DNA from: Saccharicrinis fermentans DSM 9555 = JCM 21142
GTDB taxonomy: Bacteria > Bacteroidota > Bacteroidia > Bacteroidales > Marinilabiliaceae
Reading direction: 5' to 3'
Assembly: GCF_000517085.1 (NCBI RefSeq)
Contig: NZ_KI912107.1
Location: 2,223,677 to 2,287,676, forward strand
Length of the DNA: 64,000 bases
This document shows, in pieces, positions 54,060 to 63,710 of this stretch. The notes below the pieces were generated by a model. The model was not told the origin of the DNA. It saw only the letters and a list, made by a program, of their open reading frames with translations, and did no database searches. The position numbers were made by a program, and so were the translations under genes. How positions within the stretch are numbered: the first letter of the stretch is position 1; every line of letters begins with the position of its first letter.

Positions 54060-54371
54060 TCAAGAAATCCTTAACTTAACGACATTGTACGTACGGTGCT
54101 GTGAGAGCTTCTCCGCTAGGCTATGTGCCTAGCGGCTGGCTACTCCTTTAGCTTTGTATTGGACAATCAGATTAAAATAACTTAGTTTTGAATTAACCGA
54201 AAAGAGTAAAAGTGAACTAAGGTCTACTCCAGTTTTTTAGGACTATCAATCGAATTAGTCTTTTACTCTTTCATTGAAATGAACCAGTTAGAATCTTAAG
54301 TTTTCAGGCTTATTAAAGGAGTTAGTTTTTTTAATGTATCGGTTTATTATTACTCACCTAAATACAACGTT
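54060..54371 (+). other. Non-coding end of the IS110 element
   Basis: About 310 bases upstream of the IS110 transposase. It includes a hairpin CCGCTAGGC/GCCTAGCGG near 54112-54134. IS110 elements carry their guide (bridge) RNA in a non-coding end, so an RNA may lie here; no guide loops could be assigned by eye. The left IS boundary is not visible. Confidence 0.35.
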
Positions 54372-55365
54372 ATGAATTACAAATGGTTTGTCGGAATTGA
54401 TGTTTCAAAAAGAACTTTAGGTGTTACCTTGTATTTAATAGATCATGGTAATAAATCTCCTCCATTATCAATCAGCTAATGACAATAAGGGAAATCGTGC
54501 TATAATTAAATGGTTAATAAAACAAGGCGCTAATCCTAAGGAAGCGCTGTTTTGTATGGAACATACAGGCGTTTACAGTATTAAAATTGCTGTGTTTCTA
54601 GAAAAAAATAAATGTAGTTACTCAATGGTTTCACCTTTGCACATTAAACGTTCTTTAGGTATAGTGAGGGGTAAGAATGATAAGATTGATTCTTTTCAGA
54701 TTTCAAGATTTTGCTATTTGCATAGGGCTGAATTACCTCAAACAGTATTACCATTAAAGTCAATTCAAATATTACGAGGATTGATTAATGAACGAGAGCG
54801 ACTGGTTAAAGTGCAAACATCCGAAAAGATTGTGATTCATGAATTAAAGGAAACCAATACTAGAGGAACAATTAAAAGGATAAAATGTAGGATAGCCCTG
54901 CTTGCAAAGGATATAAGTAGTATTGAACGGGAGATGGAACAGGTAATAAACTCGGAACCTAATGTTTTTAAGAATTATGAACTGGTCAGAAGTGTAATCG
55001 GAATAGGTCTGGTAAATTCAATTTTGTTTATTGTTTACACATGCAATTTTCAGAGCTTTACCGATGCAAGAAAATATGCTTGCTATGGAGGAGTGGCACC
55101 ATTTGAGCATATTTCGGGAACAAGTATTCGTGGTAAGACCCGAGTGAGCCATATAGCTAACAAGCGAATTAAGGCAAACTTAAATAATGCAGCTCGTTCT
55201 GCCGTTCAGAATGATCCTGAATTACGCATATATTATGATCGAAAAGCAAAGGATGGTAAGGAGCATGGGGTAATTATGAATGCGATTAAATTTAAGCTTA
55301 TTACTAGAGTTTTTGCTGTGATAAATAGAGGAACTCCATTTGTGAAAATACGCCAGGCAGGTTAA
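54372..55365 (+). pseudogene. IS110-family transposase, frameshifted
   Basis: The first frame starts at 54372 with YKWFVGIDVSKRTLGVTLYL (first catalytic Asp of the DEDD/RuvC-like domain) and stops near 54479. The overlapping second frame continues the protein from about 54460: CMEHTGVYSIKIA (Glu), GKNDKIDSFQISRF (Asp), then the C-terminal Tnp_20 domain with CYGGVAPFEHISGTSIRGK and its serine. A one-base indel in a CTCCTCC tract separates them. All other domains are intact, so the decay is recent or the shift is translational. Confidence 0.85.
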
Positions 55366-55597
55366 TTATATTCGGAAAATAGGATCTTAAGGGAGTTGTT
55401 CGGCTCCTTTTATACAGGTTCGATGCCTGTGTAAAAGGAAAAGGTATGCCTTAAATAAAGCATACCTCAATGCAAAGAAATCTTCGGTATAATAATCACC
55501 ATCGGTCGCTGTTCGGCAAGAATAAAGTTAGAAATTAATTCTTTAAAAATGTTTGTTTAAGTCTTAGAATTCGATTATGCAAAGTTATTTTTTCATT
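55366..55597 (+). other. Right end of the IS110 element with hairpin
   Basis: Holds a 13-bp stem CCTTTTATACAGG/CCTGTGTAAAAGG (55406-55418 and 55426-55438) with one G-T pair. It is probably the terminal structure or terminator of the element. No gene is seen. Confidence 0.5.
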
Positions 55598-56323
55598 CTA
55601 TCTTATATTTGATTTCAATACATCAAATACATTTGATTTGGAATCAATAAAATCCATATGCCCACAAGCCTCAAGTTCAATCAAATGTGATATATCTGTA
55701 AATTTTCTAATTTTCTCATGATATAATTTTGACCATTTTATTGGAACGTAGTCATCCATGTTCCCATGAATAATAAGTTCGGAACTATTTTTCCTTTTTA
55801 ATTTGATGGGAGAACCGAATAAATAACGTTCTGGAAATTCATTGGGATTCCCATGAAGTAACTTTTCCACAGAACCATCACCAGCATTTTTGTAATAGGC
55901 AATTTCCAAATCCAATATCGGGGAAAGTCCTATAAATTTCTTCACATCAATTTTCAAGTCTTGGGAGTTAAGCCAAATAGCTAAATGTCCTCCTGCTGAA
56001 TGTCCTACAACAAATACGTTATTTATATTTACATGATTATAAATATTCTTAATATTATTCAACTCATTAATTGCTTTTGTTGCGTCATCGAAAACATCTC
56101 TCCATTTATGATTTGTTTCTCCAATCCTCCTATATTCAATATTCCAAACGCAGAAACCTAAGTTTAATAGCTCATGAGCAACATTATCAAATTGATGTAA
56201 ATCATGTGGCATAGTCCAAAATCCCCCATGAAAAAGACAAACTGTGCCAATACAATTTGTATCGTGCAAGTATAGTTCTCCATATTGAGAATTCTCATTT
56301 CCGTATTTGATAAGCTTTTTCAT
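55598..56323 (-). CDS. Alpha/beta hydrolase
   Basis: The ATG at 56323 (MKKLIKYGN) is chosen; a longer frame to 56473 reads into the group II intron and is artefactual. The 241-residue product has the oxyanion motif VCLFHGGFW, nucleophile elbow VVGHSAGGH, acid in HGNMDDYVP and His in ACGHMDF. It resembles kynurenine formamidase-like or BD-FAE-type esterases. The substrate is unknown. A group II intron ends about 40 bp upstream, so the native promoter may have been displaced. Confidence 0.82.
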   Translation of the reverse strand: MKKLIKYGNENSQYGELYLHDTNCIGTVCLFHGGFWTMPHDLHQFDNVAHELLNLGFCVWNIEYRRIGETNHKWRDVFDDATKAINELNNIKNIYNHVNINNVFVVGHSAGGHLAIWLNSQDLKIDVKKFIGLSPILDLEIAYYKNAGDGSVEKLLHGNPNEFPERYLFGSPIKLKRKNSSELIIHGNMDDYVPIKWSKLYHEKIRKFTDISHLIELEACGHMDFIDSKSNVFDVLKSNIR

Positions 56324-56447
56324 ATAATTTATCTTTTGACCAAAATGCGTCTGTTTAATTTTGCAGTAGAGTAGAGCCTGATAGCTTACTCCCATTATTA
56401 CTTCTAAAAGTAGCAATAATAAGTAAACTATCAGCGCCCCCTTCATC

Positions 56448-56479
56448 AAACCGTACGTGAAGTTTTCCCTCATACGGCT
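56448..56479 (-). ncRNA. Group II intron domain V, copy 1
   Basis: The catalytic hairpin shows the AGC triad, a GAAA tetraloop region and the GTACGGTTT closing strand. The same sequence is found at 60292-60323. Confidence 0.8.
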
Positions 56480-56544
56480 TACCGATAGAGTTCTTCATTG
56501 AGCTTTATTCACTATATACTTTCTTGTAATGGTGTTCATGATTT

Positions 56545-57915
56545 TCAATTCGCAAGGGTTTTCAAGCGTGCATACTTTTCCAAGTCTAACAGCCTTTTGC
56601 TTTGTACAAAAGTACTGTATGGTCGCTGGCGAAGCGACTTGTGCGCTTTACGTCCTTTGCTTTTGAGCCATTTAAATAGTTTATAATCCAAGTGTTTGAT
56701 GATAACCTTTATGGTTTCCCAAATGTGCGTTACCTTATTTATAGAGAAATAATTAAGCCAACCTATTAATAATGAGTTGAGCTTGTAAAGCAAAGGTTCA
56801 ATCTTCCAATGCCTACGTTTTGCTAAAAGCTCACGAATGTTGGCAAAGAGTTTACTCCTTGATTTCATACTCGGGCGGACGTTGGTATAGTTCTTCCTGT
56901 TCCAAGCGAATTTGGAGCGGATTACCCTGAACTCAAACCCCAAAAAGAATAGGCTTTTCTTATGCACATGCAAAATAGTTGTCTTTTCCTTATTGATGGT
57001 AAGCCCCATCCGTGTCATTAATGAATCGATATGTGCTAATATTTCTCTGCTGTAATAGTAAGTTCCCATAAGCACAAAGTCATCGGCATAACGCACAATT
57101 CGTATGTTTGCTTTGGAGAATTTACTCTTTGAATTATTGACTATTCGGTCAAAAGCATGTAGGTAAATATTCGATAACAATGGACTAATAACCCCTCCTT
57201 GCGGCGTACCTGCTGTACTCGACAACAACTTTCCGTTCTTTAATTGTTTTGGGGCTGTTAACCACTGTTCGATAATATCCAGAATTCCTTTGTCACTGAT
57301 GCGTTCTTTAAGCAGTACAAACAGTTTATCGTGAGGAATGGTATCGAAGTATTTCGATAAATCTGCATCATAGATGAAATGATGTCCATCGTAGATATTC
57401 TGTTTGATTTGCTTGATTGCATCCTGTGCCCCCCGTTTGGGTCTAAATCCATATGAAGTAGTAATAAAGTCGGCTTCCCAAAGTGGCTCAATCAGCATCT
57501 TAACAGCCATTTGTGCTACTCTGTCTTTTATGGTGGGAATACCCAACATGCGAAACTCACCTTTCTTCTCCTTCGGGATTTCTACCTGACGAACAGCCTG
57601 ACTTCGGTAGGTATTGGTACGAAGTTCTGTTTGCAACTCCTTGAGGAATTTGGATACACCATATTTCTCAATATCTGCAAACGACATCTTGTCAACTCCT
57701 GTGCCTTTGGAATAATTCTGTTTTACTCTACGATAGGATTCCTCTATCACATAGTCTAAGCTCATCTTGTCGCTTAAACTATAAGCTTTAAATTCCTTGT
57801 CTTGCTTGGCTCTAATGTATAGCTTCCTTTGGAATTCACGAACTCTTTCATCGGTCAGAAATGACGATGGACTTACTAATAGACTTGCGTCAATATAGGT
57901 CGTTCTGTTTTCCAT
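56545..57915 (-). CDS. ltrA: Group II intron-encoded reverse transcriptase/maturase (intact)
   Basis: A 456-residue LtrA-type protein. RT motifs: FRMLGIPTIKDRVAQMA, FIYDADLSKYFDTIPH (first Asp), GTPQGGVISPLLSNIYL and RYADDFVLMG with the YADD catalytic pair. A maturase (GIIM) domain follows with WLNYFSINKVTHIW. There is no HNH endonuclease domain, so insertion would rely on replication-fork or existing ends (family knowledge). It splices and mobilises the surrounding intron. Confidence 0.95.
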   Translation of the reverse strand: MENRTTYIDASLLVSPSSFLTDERVREFQRKLYIRAKQDKEFKAYSLSDKMSLDYVIEESYRRVKQNYSKGTGVDKMSFADIEKYGVSKFLKELQTELRTNTYRSQAVRQVEIPKEKKGEFRMLGIPTIKDRVAQMAVKMLIEPLWEADFITTSYGFRPKRGAQDAIKQIKQNIYDGHHFIYDADLSKYFDTIPHDKLFVLLKERISDKGILDIIEQWLTAPKQLKNGKLLSSTAGTPQGGVISPLLSNIYLHAFDRIVNNSKSKFSKANIRIVRYADDFVLMGTYYYSREILAHIDSLMTRMGLTINKEKTTILHVHKKSLFFLGFEFRVIRSKFAWNRKNYTNVRPSMKSRSKLFANIRELLAKRRHWKIEPLLYKLNSLLIGWLNYFSINKVTHIWETIKVIIKHLDYKLFKWLKSKGRKAHKSLRQRPYSTFVQSKRLLDLEKYARLKTLAN

Positions 57916-58332
57916 ATAAGCTTCTCTAAAGTAGAGCCCCTTCCCTATGCAGCGTTTTGTTGTCGCTACAGTCTGTGGTACTATGGGCTCCTCCGACTTC
58001 TCTTGTTTCCTTGCTGAATTTCGCTATGCTTATATCAGCCTGTTTAAGATTGCCAAACTTTAAAACAAGAGTCCTCCCACGTTCCGTAATAATCCATCTA
58101 TAACCACGCCATCCCTATGACTCCGGTAGACCGTTGTATTTCAAATTGCTGTTAATTCATACAACGTAACAGGGTTCGAAGACCGTCAAAACTCTCCCCA
58201 TCTACTGATACACTTCTCGAAGCTACCACGGGTTCACGCTTGCGCATTACGGCTTGGTCATTTGAACATACCGAGCTTCAGCGAAGACCCTCACGGGCTT
58301 AACTGTCGGCAGCTCTTCTAAATGAACAGCAA

Positions 58333-58402
58333 TTATTGCCATAAGCGAACGCAGAGCCAAGTTTACTTGGGCTATGCTGAGCGAAGCAATAATCTTTTAA
58401 CA
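58333..58402 (-). repeat. About 70-bp hairpin sequence present only in intron copy 1
   Basis: ATTATTGC and GCAATAAT bracket an inner AGCCAAGT/ACTTGGGCT hairpin. The stretch is absent from the otherwise matching position of the second intron (near 62179). It is either a small palindromic insertion here or a deletion there. Confidence 0.55.
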
Positions 58403-58645
58403 AAATTATTTAGGTAGGATTTACACCTACTGGATTACCACAGCTTCGTGGCACACTAACGGTTTATGTAAGTGGAGTGCGGGATTAAAAGTGATGAACT
58501 TTCAAAACCGCACGGAGCCAATTCGTTTATTCATATTTTCTTTTTTACGCCAATCGACAAAGACGAATTGGCGGTGTTGCAACGAAGAACTACAGTTGAA
58601 TTACCCACTGAAACCCGCATTACATTTACATTTTGTTATGCCCAG

Positions 58646-59410
58646 TTATTTTTTTTGAAGATAATCAATGAGTAATAATAACAAATCCTTGATGAGTATT
58701 AAAACAGGAACAGAGATAAAAATAGCTATTCCCCAATTCATTGTCTTTTTCATTTTATTTACACAATCCCTGCTATATTTTTGAAGTAATTGCAGGATTG
58801 CAACTTGTTCAATATCCTCTTTTAAAAAATAGTTCTTCGTTTTTGATTTATTTGTCCAATTGTAAACACTGCTCATATAACTTTTTGTTACTTCAAGCAA
58901 CTGCTTATCAGCTTTCTTTTTTTTCTTGCTTAATCGATAATCCAACTTATCACTAAATTTATATTTGAAATACCAACTATGAATATCCATAATCTTTCTA
59001 TATGGGTAATTTGCCGTCATGTAGTTATTATATATAATCAACATAATAATACCAGTAATGAAAAGTACGATTGAGTTAATATAACCACAGAGTTTTAAAA
59101 AATCAGGTATTGAATTACTATTACTTAAAAGTATCCCTAAAAACGTTGCACTTACTCCAATAAAACTCAATCCCAAATTTAAAAATTTGTGTTTCTGTTC
59201 GGAGTAATAATCAAATCGTCCAATTGCATAATTAATCATATTATACAACCGTTCTTGAATTGCAGCTTCGCTATTGTTAAAGGATTCATTTTCAAATAAG
59301 GAAGTTAAATTCCTTTGAACTTCAGCTTTTAAGCCAGCATAACTTGAATCGTTATTAATTAAACTTTGAATTTCTGATTCAGTTAGTTGATTTGGAATAT
59401 TTGATGACAT
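58646..59410 (-). CDS. Membrane protein, SLATT-like (two-helix hairpin plus C-terminal helix)
   Basis: A 254-residue protein. The soluble helical N-terminus is followed by two adjacent membrane helices (about 75-95 and 107-128: LGLSFIGVSATFLGILLS, INSIVLFITGIIMLIIYNNY). Next come a charged coiled region (RLSKKKKKADKQ) and a last helix at about 228-249. Two-helix membrane hairpins with a cytosolic helical part resemble SLATT-type effectors of defence systems, but the match is only architectural. It lies 6 bp after the TS-like gene, so the pair is an operon. Confidence 0.6.
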   Translation of the reverse strand: MSSNIPNQLTESEIQSLINNDSSYAGLKAEVQRNLTSLFENESFNNSEAAIQERLYNMINYAIGRFDYYSEQKHKFLNLGLSFIGVSATFLGILLSNSNSIPDFLKLCGYINSIVLFITGIIMLIIYNNYMTANYPYRKIMDIHSWYFKYKFSDKLDYRLSKKKKKADKQLLEVTKSYMSSVYNWTNKSKTKNYFLKEDIEQVAILQLLQKYSRDCVNKMKKTMNWGIAIFISVPVLILIKDLLLLLIDYLQKK

Positions 59411-59416
59411 AACAAT

Positions 59417-60175
59417 TTAATTTTGTTTTAATTGTAACTTATCAATAAGTGCAGAAATAATACTCTCAATTTCAGTCCCATTAATATACTCTCTTTTTCT
59501 CATTTCCATTCGTAACGGCAAAAAGATTCTGGAAAAATGTAAATTTAAAGAACCAATGCTTCCGTTTTGAAGTTTTTTATGTCTTGTGATTTTTTTTGCT
59601 TGGTCTAAAACATAATGTTGTAGCTGCCTCAAGTAATAAACATCAGGGTAGAAAAAATTTAATGCATCATTTGTTCTAAAGAACATATTTAGTTGTAATT
59701 CATTATTTCGAAATTTAAAATCACCAGCAATTGGACATGGAACAAATCCAGGGCGTTTTTTTGCAATTAAATCTGAAGGTCTAAAAATTGTAAATGTCAA
59801 AAGACTATGTTTAGGTTTATCTGCAAGCTCAAAAATTACATTACTTATTTGGTCGATTTTAATTATTTCATCTTTGAATAGTTCTTCGATAGAATTCATC
59901 CGGTTAAAATAATTTGGTTTGGTCATTAAATCAATTCCCGGTTGATAAACTCTGTCCGCTCTTTTAAAAGATAATTTTGCGGTATTACCAACTGTATTTA
60001 TAAATTCATTTTTGAATTGAATAAAATCATTAAATCCATCCTCTGAATGATTTATTGAAACTAAACAATTAAGTAATTCCAAATATCTTGAACTTTTAAC
60101 ACCGCACTCCCTAATTTTTAAAATCAGTTTATAATACGCTTCAAGTTCGTTTTCTGATATAATTAAATGAGCCAT
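59417..60175 (-). CDS. Thymidylate synthase-like protein
   Basis: A 252-residue soluble protein whose second half follows the thymidylate synthase pattern. PCPIAGDFKFRN holds the Cys, ELQLNMFFRTNDALNFFYPD corresponds to the R-S-x-D nucleotide-binding segment, and YYLRQLQHYVL and then GSIGSLNLHFSRIFL match later core elements. The N-terminal half is unlike housekeeping ThyA. It could bind or modify pyrimidine nucleotides. With the membrane protein immediately downstream and mobile introns on both sides, a conflict-system role is plausible but unproven. Confidence 0.55.
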   Translation of the reverse strand: MAHLIISENELEAYYKLILKIRECGVKSSRYLELLNCLVSINHSEDGFNDFIQFKNEFINTVGNTAKLSFKRADRVYQPGIDLMTKPNYFNRMNSIEELFKDEIIKIDQISNVIFELADKPKHSLLTFTIFRPSDLIAKKRPGFVPCPIAGDFKFRNNELQLNMFFRTNDALNFFYPDVYYLRQLQHYVLDQAKKITRHKKLQNGSIGSLNLHFSRIFLPLRMEMRKREYINGTEIESIISALIDKLQLKQN

Positions 60176-60291
60176 TTCTATCTATTTCGTATCTCTTTAT
60201 AATTGGGCAGTAGAGTAGAGCCTGATAGCTTACTCCCATTATTACTTCTAAAAGTAGCAATAATAAGTAAACTATCAGCGCCCCCTTCATC

Positions 60292-60323
60292 AAACCGTAC
60301 GTGAAGTTTTCCCTCATACGGCT
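60292..60323 (-). ncRNA. Group II intron domain V, copy 2
   Basis: Identical to the domain V of copy 1 (56448-56479), so the ribozyme core may still fold although the protein is broken. Confidence 0.78.
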
Positions 60324-60388
60324 TACCGATAGAGTTCTTCATTGAGCTTTATTCACTATATACTTTCTTGTAATGGTGTTCATGATTT

Positions 60389-61761
60389 TCAATTCGCAAG
60401 GGTTTTCAAGCGTGCATACTTTTCCAAGTCTAACAGCCTTTTGCTTTGTACAAAAGTACTGTATGGTCGCTGGCGAAGCGACTTGTGCGCTTTACGTCCT
60501 TTGCTTTTGAGCCATTTAAATAGTTTATAATCCAAGTGTTTGATGATAACCTTTATGGTTTCCCAAATGTGCGTTACCTTATTTATAGAGAAATAATTAA
60601 GCCAACCTATTAATAATGAGTTGAGCTTGTAAAGCAAAGGTTCAATCTTCCAATGCCTACGTTTTGCTAAAAGCTCACGAATGTTGGCAAAGAGTTTACT
60701 CCTTGATTTCATACTCGGGCGGACATTGGTATAGTTCTTCCTGTTCCAAGCGAATTTGGAGCGGATTACCCTGAACTCAAACCCCAAAAAGAATAGGCTT
60801 TTCTTATGCACATGCAAAATAGTTGTCTTTTCCTTATTGATGGTAAGCCCCATCCGTGTCATTAATGAATCGATATGTGCTAATATTTCTCTGCTGTAAT
60901 AGTAAGTTCCCATAAGCACAAAGTCATCGGCATAACGCACAATTCGTATGTTTGCTTTTGGAGAATTTACTCTTTGAATTATTGACTATTCGGTCAAAAG
61001 CATGTAGGTAAATATTCGATAACAATGGACTAATAACCCCTCCCTTGCGGCGTACCTGCTGTACTCGACAACAACTTTCCGTTCTTTAATTGTTTTGGGG
61101 CTGTTAACCACTGTTCGATAATATCCAGAATTCCTTTGTCACTGATGCGTTCTTTAAGCAGTACAAACAGTTTATCGTGAGGAATGGTATCGAAGTATTT
61201 CGATAAATCTGCATCATAGATGAAATGATGTCCATCGTAGATATTCTGTTTGATTTGCTTGATTGCATCCTGTGCCCCCCGTTTGGGTCTAAATCCATAT
61301 GAAGTTGTAATAAAGTCGGCTTCCCAAAGTGGCTCAATCAGCATCTTAACAGCCATTTGTGCTACTCTGTCTTTTATGGTGGGAATACCCAACATGCGAA
61401 ACTCACCTTTCTTCTCCTTCGGGATTTCTACCTGACGAACAGCCTGACTTCGGTAGGTATTGGTACGAAGTTCTGTTTGCAACTCCTTGAGGAATTTGGA
61501 TACACCATATTTCTCAATATCTGCAAACGACATCTTGTCAACTCCTGTGCCTTTGGAATAATTCTGTTTTACTCTACGATAGGATTCCTCTATCACATAG
61601 TCTAAGCTCATCTTGTCGCTTAAACTATAAGCTTTAAATTCCTTGTCTTGCTTGGCTCTAATGTATAGCTTCCTTTGGAATTCACGAACTCTTTCATCGG
61701 TCAGAAATGACGATGGACTTACTAATAGACTTGCGTCAATATAGGTCGTTCTGTTTTCCAT
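60389..61761 (-). pseudogene. Group II intron reverse transcriptase with two frameshifts
   Basis: The N-terminal frame (61761-61030) ends after the GTPQG motif because an extra C lies in a CCCTCCC tract near 61040. The C-terminal frame resumes at 60940 with RYADDFVLMG after an extra T near 60957. The shifts do not cancel. Otherwise the sequence matches the intact copy almost base for base, so the damage is recent or reflects assembly error. Confidence 0.88.
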
Positions 61762-62230
61762 ATAAGCTTCTCTAAAGTAGAGCCCCTTCCCTATGCAGCG
61801 TTTTGTTGTCGCTACAGTCTGTGGTACTATGGGCTCCTCCGACTTCTCTTGTTTCCTTGCTGAATTTCGCTATGCTTATATCAGCCTGTTTAAGATTGCC
61901 AAACTTTAAAACAAGAGTCCTCCCACGTTCCGTAATAATCCATCTATAACCACGCCATCCCTATGACTCCGGTAGACCGTTGTATTTCAAATTGCTGTTA
62001 ATTCATACAACGTAACAGGGTTCGAAGACCGTCAAAACTCTCCCCATCTACTGATACACTTCTCGAAGCTACCACGGGTTCACGCTTGCGCATTACGGCT
62101 TGGTCATTTGAACATACCGAGCTTCAGCGAAGACCCTCACGGGCTTAACTGTCGGCAGCTCTTCTAAATGAACAGCAAATTATTTAGGTAGGATTTACAC
62201 CTACTCGATTACCACAGCTTCGTGGCACAC

Positions 62231-62740
62231 TAACGGTGGCGGTATGAAATGTTGCCGATTGCGGGCGATTCCCTATCAAGTTACACAAAAGTTGGAGCGG
62301 GCTACAACCCTTTAATAACCTACTATCCCGGCAATTTTTTATACCGCGTGTGTGTGCCCTGCATGTGCTGCAGTACACCCACACCCGAAGTTGTTGAAAA
62401 AGTTTGAAAATACAAATTATCTTCAATAAACCTCGGAATGTGGAGTATTATTTAATATCCAGAGGGTGAAACGAAGTTCACGAATTCTTTAATATAAACA
62501 TTTGTATTCGTAAAGTCCCATCACGGGCGGAGGTAACGCTCCGAACCGTTAGCAAGTGACACTTTTTGCTACTGCAAAAACGTAGTCGTCAAGGGTGACC
62601 TTGGGAGTGAAGATTATTTGTGAGCGATTAGCGCAGCAAATACCGACGGCAAATTGGCTCCGCCGATCTTCGATTCCGGTTCTGACGAACAGAATTGTAG
62701 AGTAGCGGAAATCACGAAATCCATTAAAATTAGACCTTTT
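62231..62740. other. Non-coding region after intron 2
   Basis: Begins TAACGGTGGCGG with hairpin-prone GCGGGC words, as seen also after intron 1 (TAACGGTTTATG). The rest is repeat-like with no coding frame. The GCGGG/AGCGGGC spacing resembles the palindromic ends of small gene cassettes, but no core sites could be confirmed. Confidence 0.4.
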
Positions 62741-63540
62741 GATCTATTGTTCTAGACCTTTTTGGTCCTTTTTATGGCAATGATAATGACGAAGTTATCA
62801 TAAGGGCCTTTGAAGATTAAACCTTCCCGAGTAAAAAGGACGTATGCATAAGCAGCAAGAGCAAGGTATGTATTAAAAGAATCAATCTATCCTCTCTATA
62901 CAGAAACAATATTTCCAATTTAATAAATGCATTCAAGTAAAACATAGAAGTTCTCAATTATAAAAAATCATATTCAAGAACTCTCATCTAAAGGATATCT
63001 TCTATTAATGTACAAAGCTATCAGTTAATGAACCGCAGGGTTGGCCAGAACAATAGCCCCGGGGCCGGCGTTGGAGAGAAGTTTTCCTGGGCGCACTTGA
63101 GGTGGTAGTGCGGTTGGCCTAGCGCGAAAGAAGTGTGTGCCGGACGGAAAGGGAAGCTGATGCCGGGGAGGTAGTGATCTATTGTTCTAGACCTTTTTGG
63201 TCCTTTTTATGGCAATGATAAAAAGAACATATGTGTTCTTGCATAAGCAACAAAAATATCACAAGAATAAAGTTATTTCCCCCTATACAGAAACAAGATT
63301 TCCAATTTATTAAATGCATTCAAGTAAAACACAGAAGTTTTCAATATTAAAAATCCAAATTCAAAAACTTTCATCTTAAGGATATCTTCCATTTGTATAA
63401 GAAACTATCAGCTAATGAACCGCAGGGTAGGCCAGAACAATAGCCCCGGGGCCAGCGTTGGAGAGAAGTTTTCCTGGGTGCACTTGAGGTGGTAGTGCGG
63501 TTGGCCTAGCGCGAAAGAAGTGTGTGCCGGACGGAAAGAT

Positions 63541-63710
63541 AACCCAAAAGCTGCATTAGAAAATCTATTACGAACTAAAATTGCTGCCAATCAAGTCGCC
63601 AGCTAACTTGTTTCAATTCACCATAGCTGGTGCTATGCCTCATCTCAACAAGTTCTTGATTGATTGCACTTTTAATTCTCATGACGAAGTTCTAATACAT
63701 CATTTGGGTT
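63541..63710 (+). repeat. 56-bp palindromic repeat split by a 114-bp insertion
   Basis: The outer element has terminal inverted repeats AACCCAAAAGCTGCATTAGAA and GTTCTAATACATCATTTGGGTT. It matches 46437-46493 in length once the inner 63575-63688 segment is removed. It is inserted in the second unit of the tandem repeat. Confidence 0.65.
63575..63688 (+). mobile_element. 114-bp imperfect palindrome, MITE-like, nested in another repeat
   Basis: Bounded by ACGAA on both sides (63570-63574 and 63684-63688), as a 5-bp target duplication would be. Nested stems are AATCAAG/CTTGATT, AACTTG/CAAGTT and CATAGC/GCTATG. The matching element at 46437 has a single uninterrupted ACGAA. It encodes nothing and would need a transposase in trans. 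Confidence 0.55.

Larger units (their letters stand above)
56363..58456 (-). mobile_element. Group II intron, copy 1
   Basis: About 2.09 kb. The 5' end is GTGTGCC at 58456 (the GUGYG consensus). Domain V (56448-56479) reads AGCCGTATGAGGGAAAACTT and onward on the minus strand; domain VI follows. The 3' end is near 56363. It encodes an intact reverse transcriptase. It is almost identical to the second copy at 60207-62230 except for about 70 extra bases near its 5' end. It sits directly upstream of the alpha/beta hydrolase. Confidence 0.85.
60207..62230 (-). mobile_element. Group II intron, copy 2 (inactivated)
   Basis: About 2.02 kb, 5' end GTGTGCC at 62230, domain V at 60292-60323. It is nearly identical to copy 1, with the same orientation and the same target (TAACGGT on the plus strand at the 5' junction and GCA at the 3' junction). 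Its reverse transcriptase carries two one-base insertions. It could only move if helped by the copy 1 enzyme. Confidence 0.85.

Noticed and set aside
54085..54145. Sequence CGTACGGTGCTGTGAGAG followed by a hairpin, resembling the 3' part of some group II introns
   Set aside because: No domain V pair, no intron 5' end and no RT gene are linked to it; it lies in the probable IS110 or IS4 end. Too short to support an intron remnant.
55406..55438. GGTTCGATGCC-like loop reminiscent of a tRNA T arm
   Set aside because: No acceptor, D or anticodon arm can be drawn around it; the long AT stem fits an IS end hairpin better.
56324..56473. Extended N-terminus of the alpha/beta hydrolase with a membrane helix
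   Set aside because: Most of this frame is group II intron sequence (domains V and VI); the hydrolase begins at the ATG at 56323.
62231..62400. Possible integron attC-like cassette ends next to both introns
   Set aside because: TAACGGT and GCGGGC words are shared, but no R'/R'' core pair or integrase gene could be identified; kept only as a hypothesis in the intron finding.
62184..62426. 80-residue minus-strand frame at the end of intron 2
   Set aside because: It reads through the intron 5' end and hairpin-rich flanking DNA; no coding signature.
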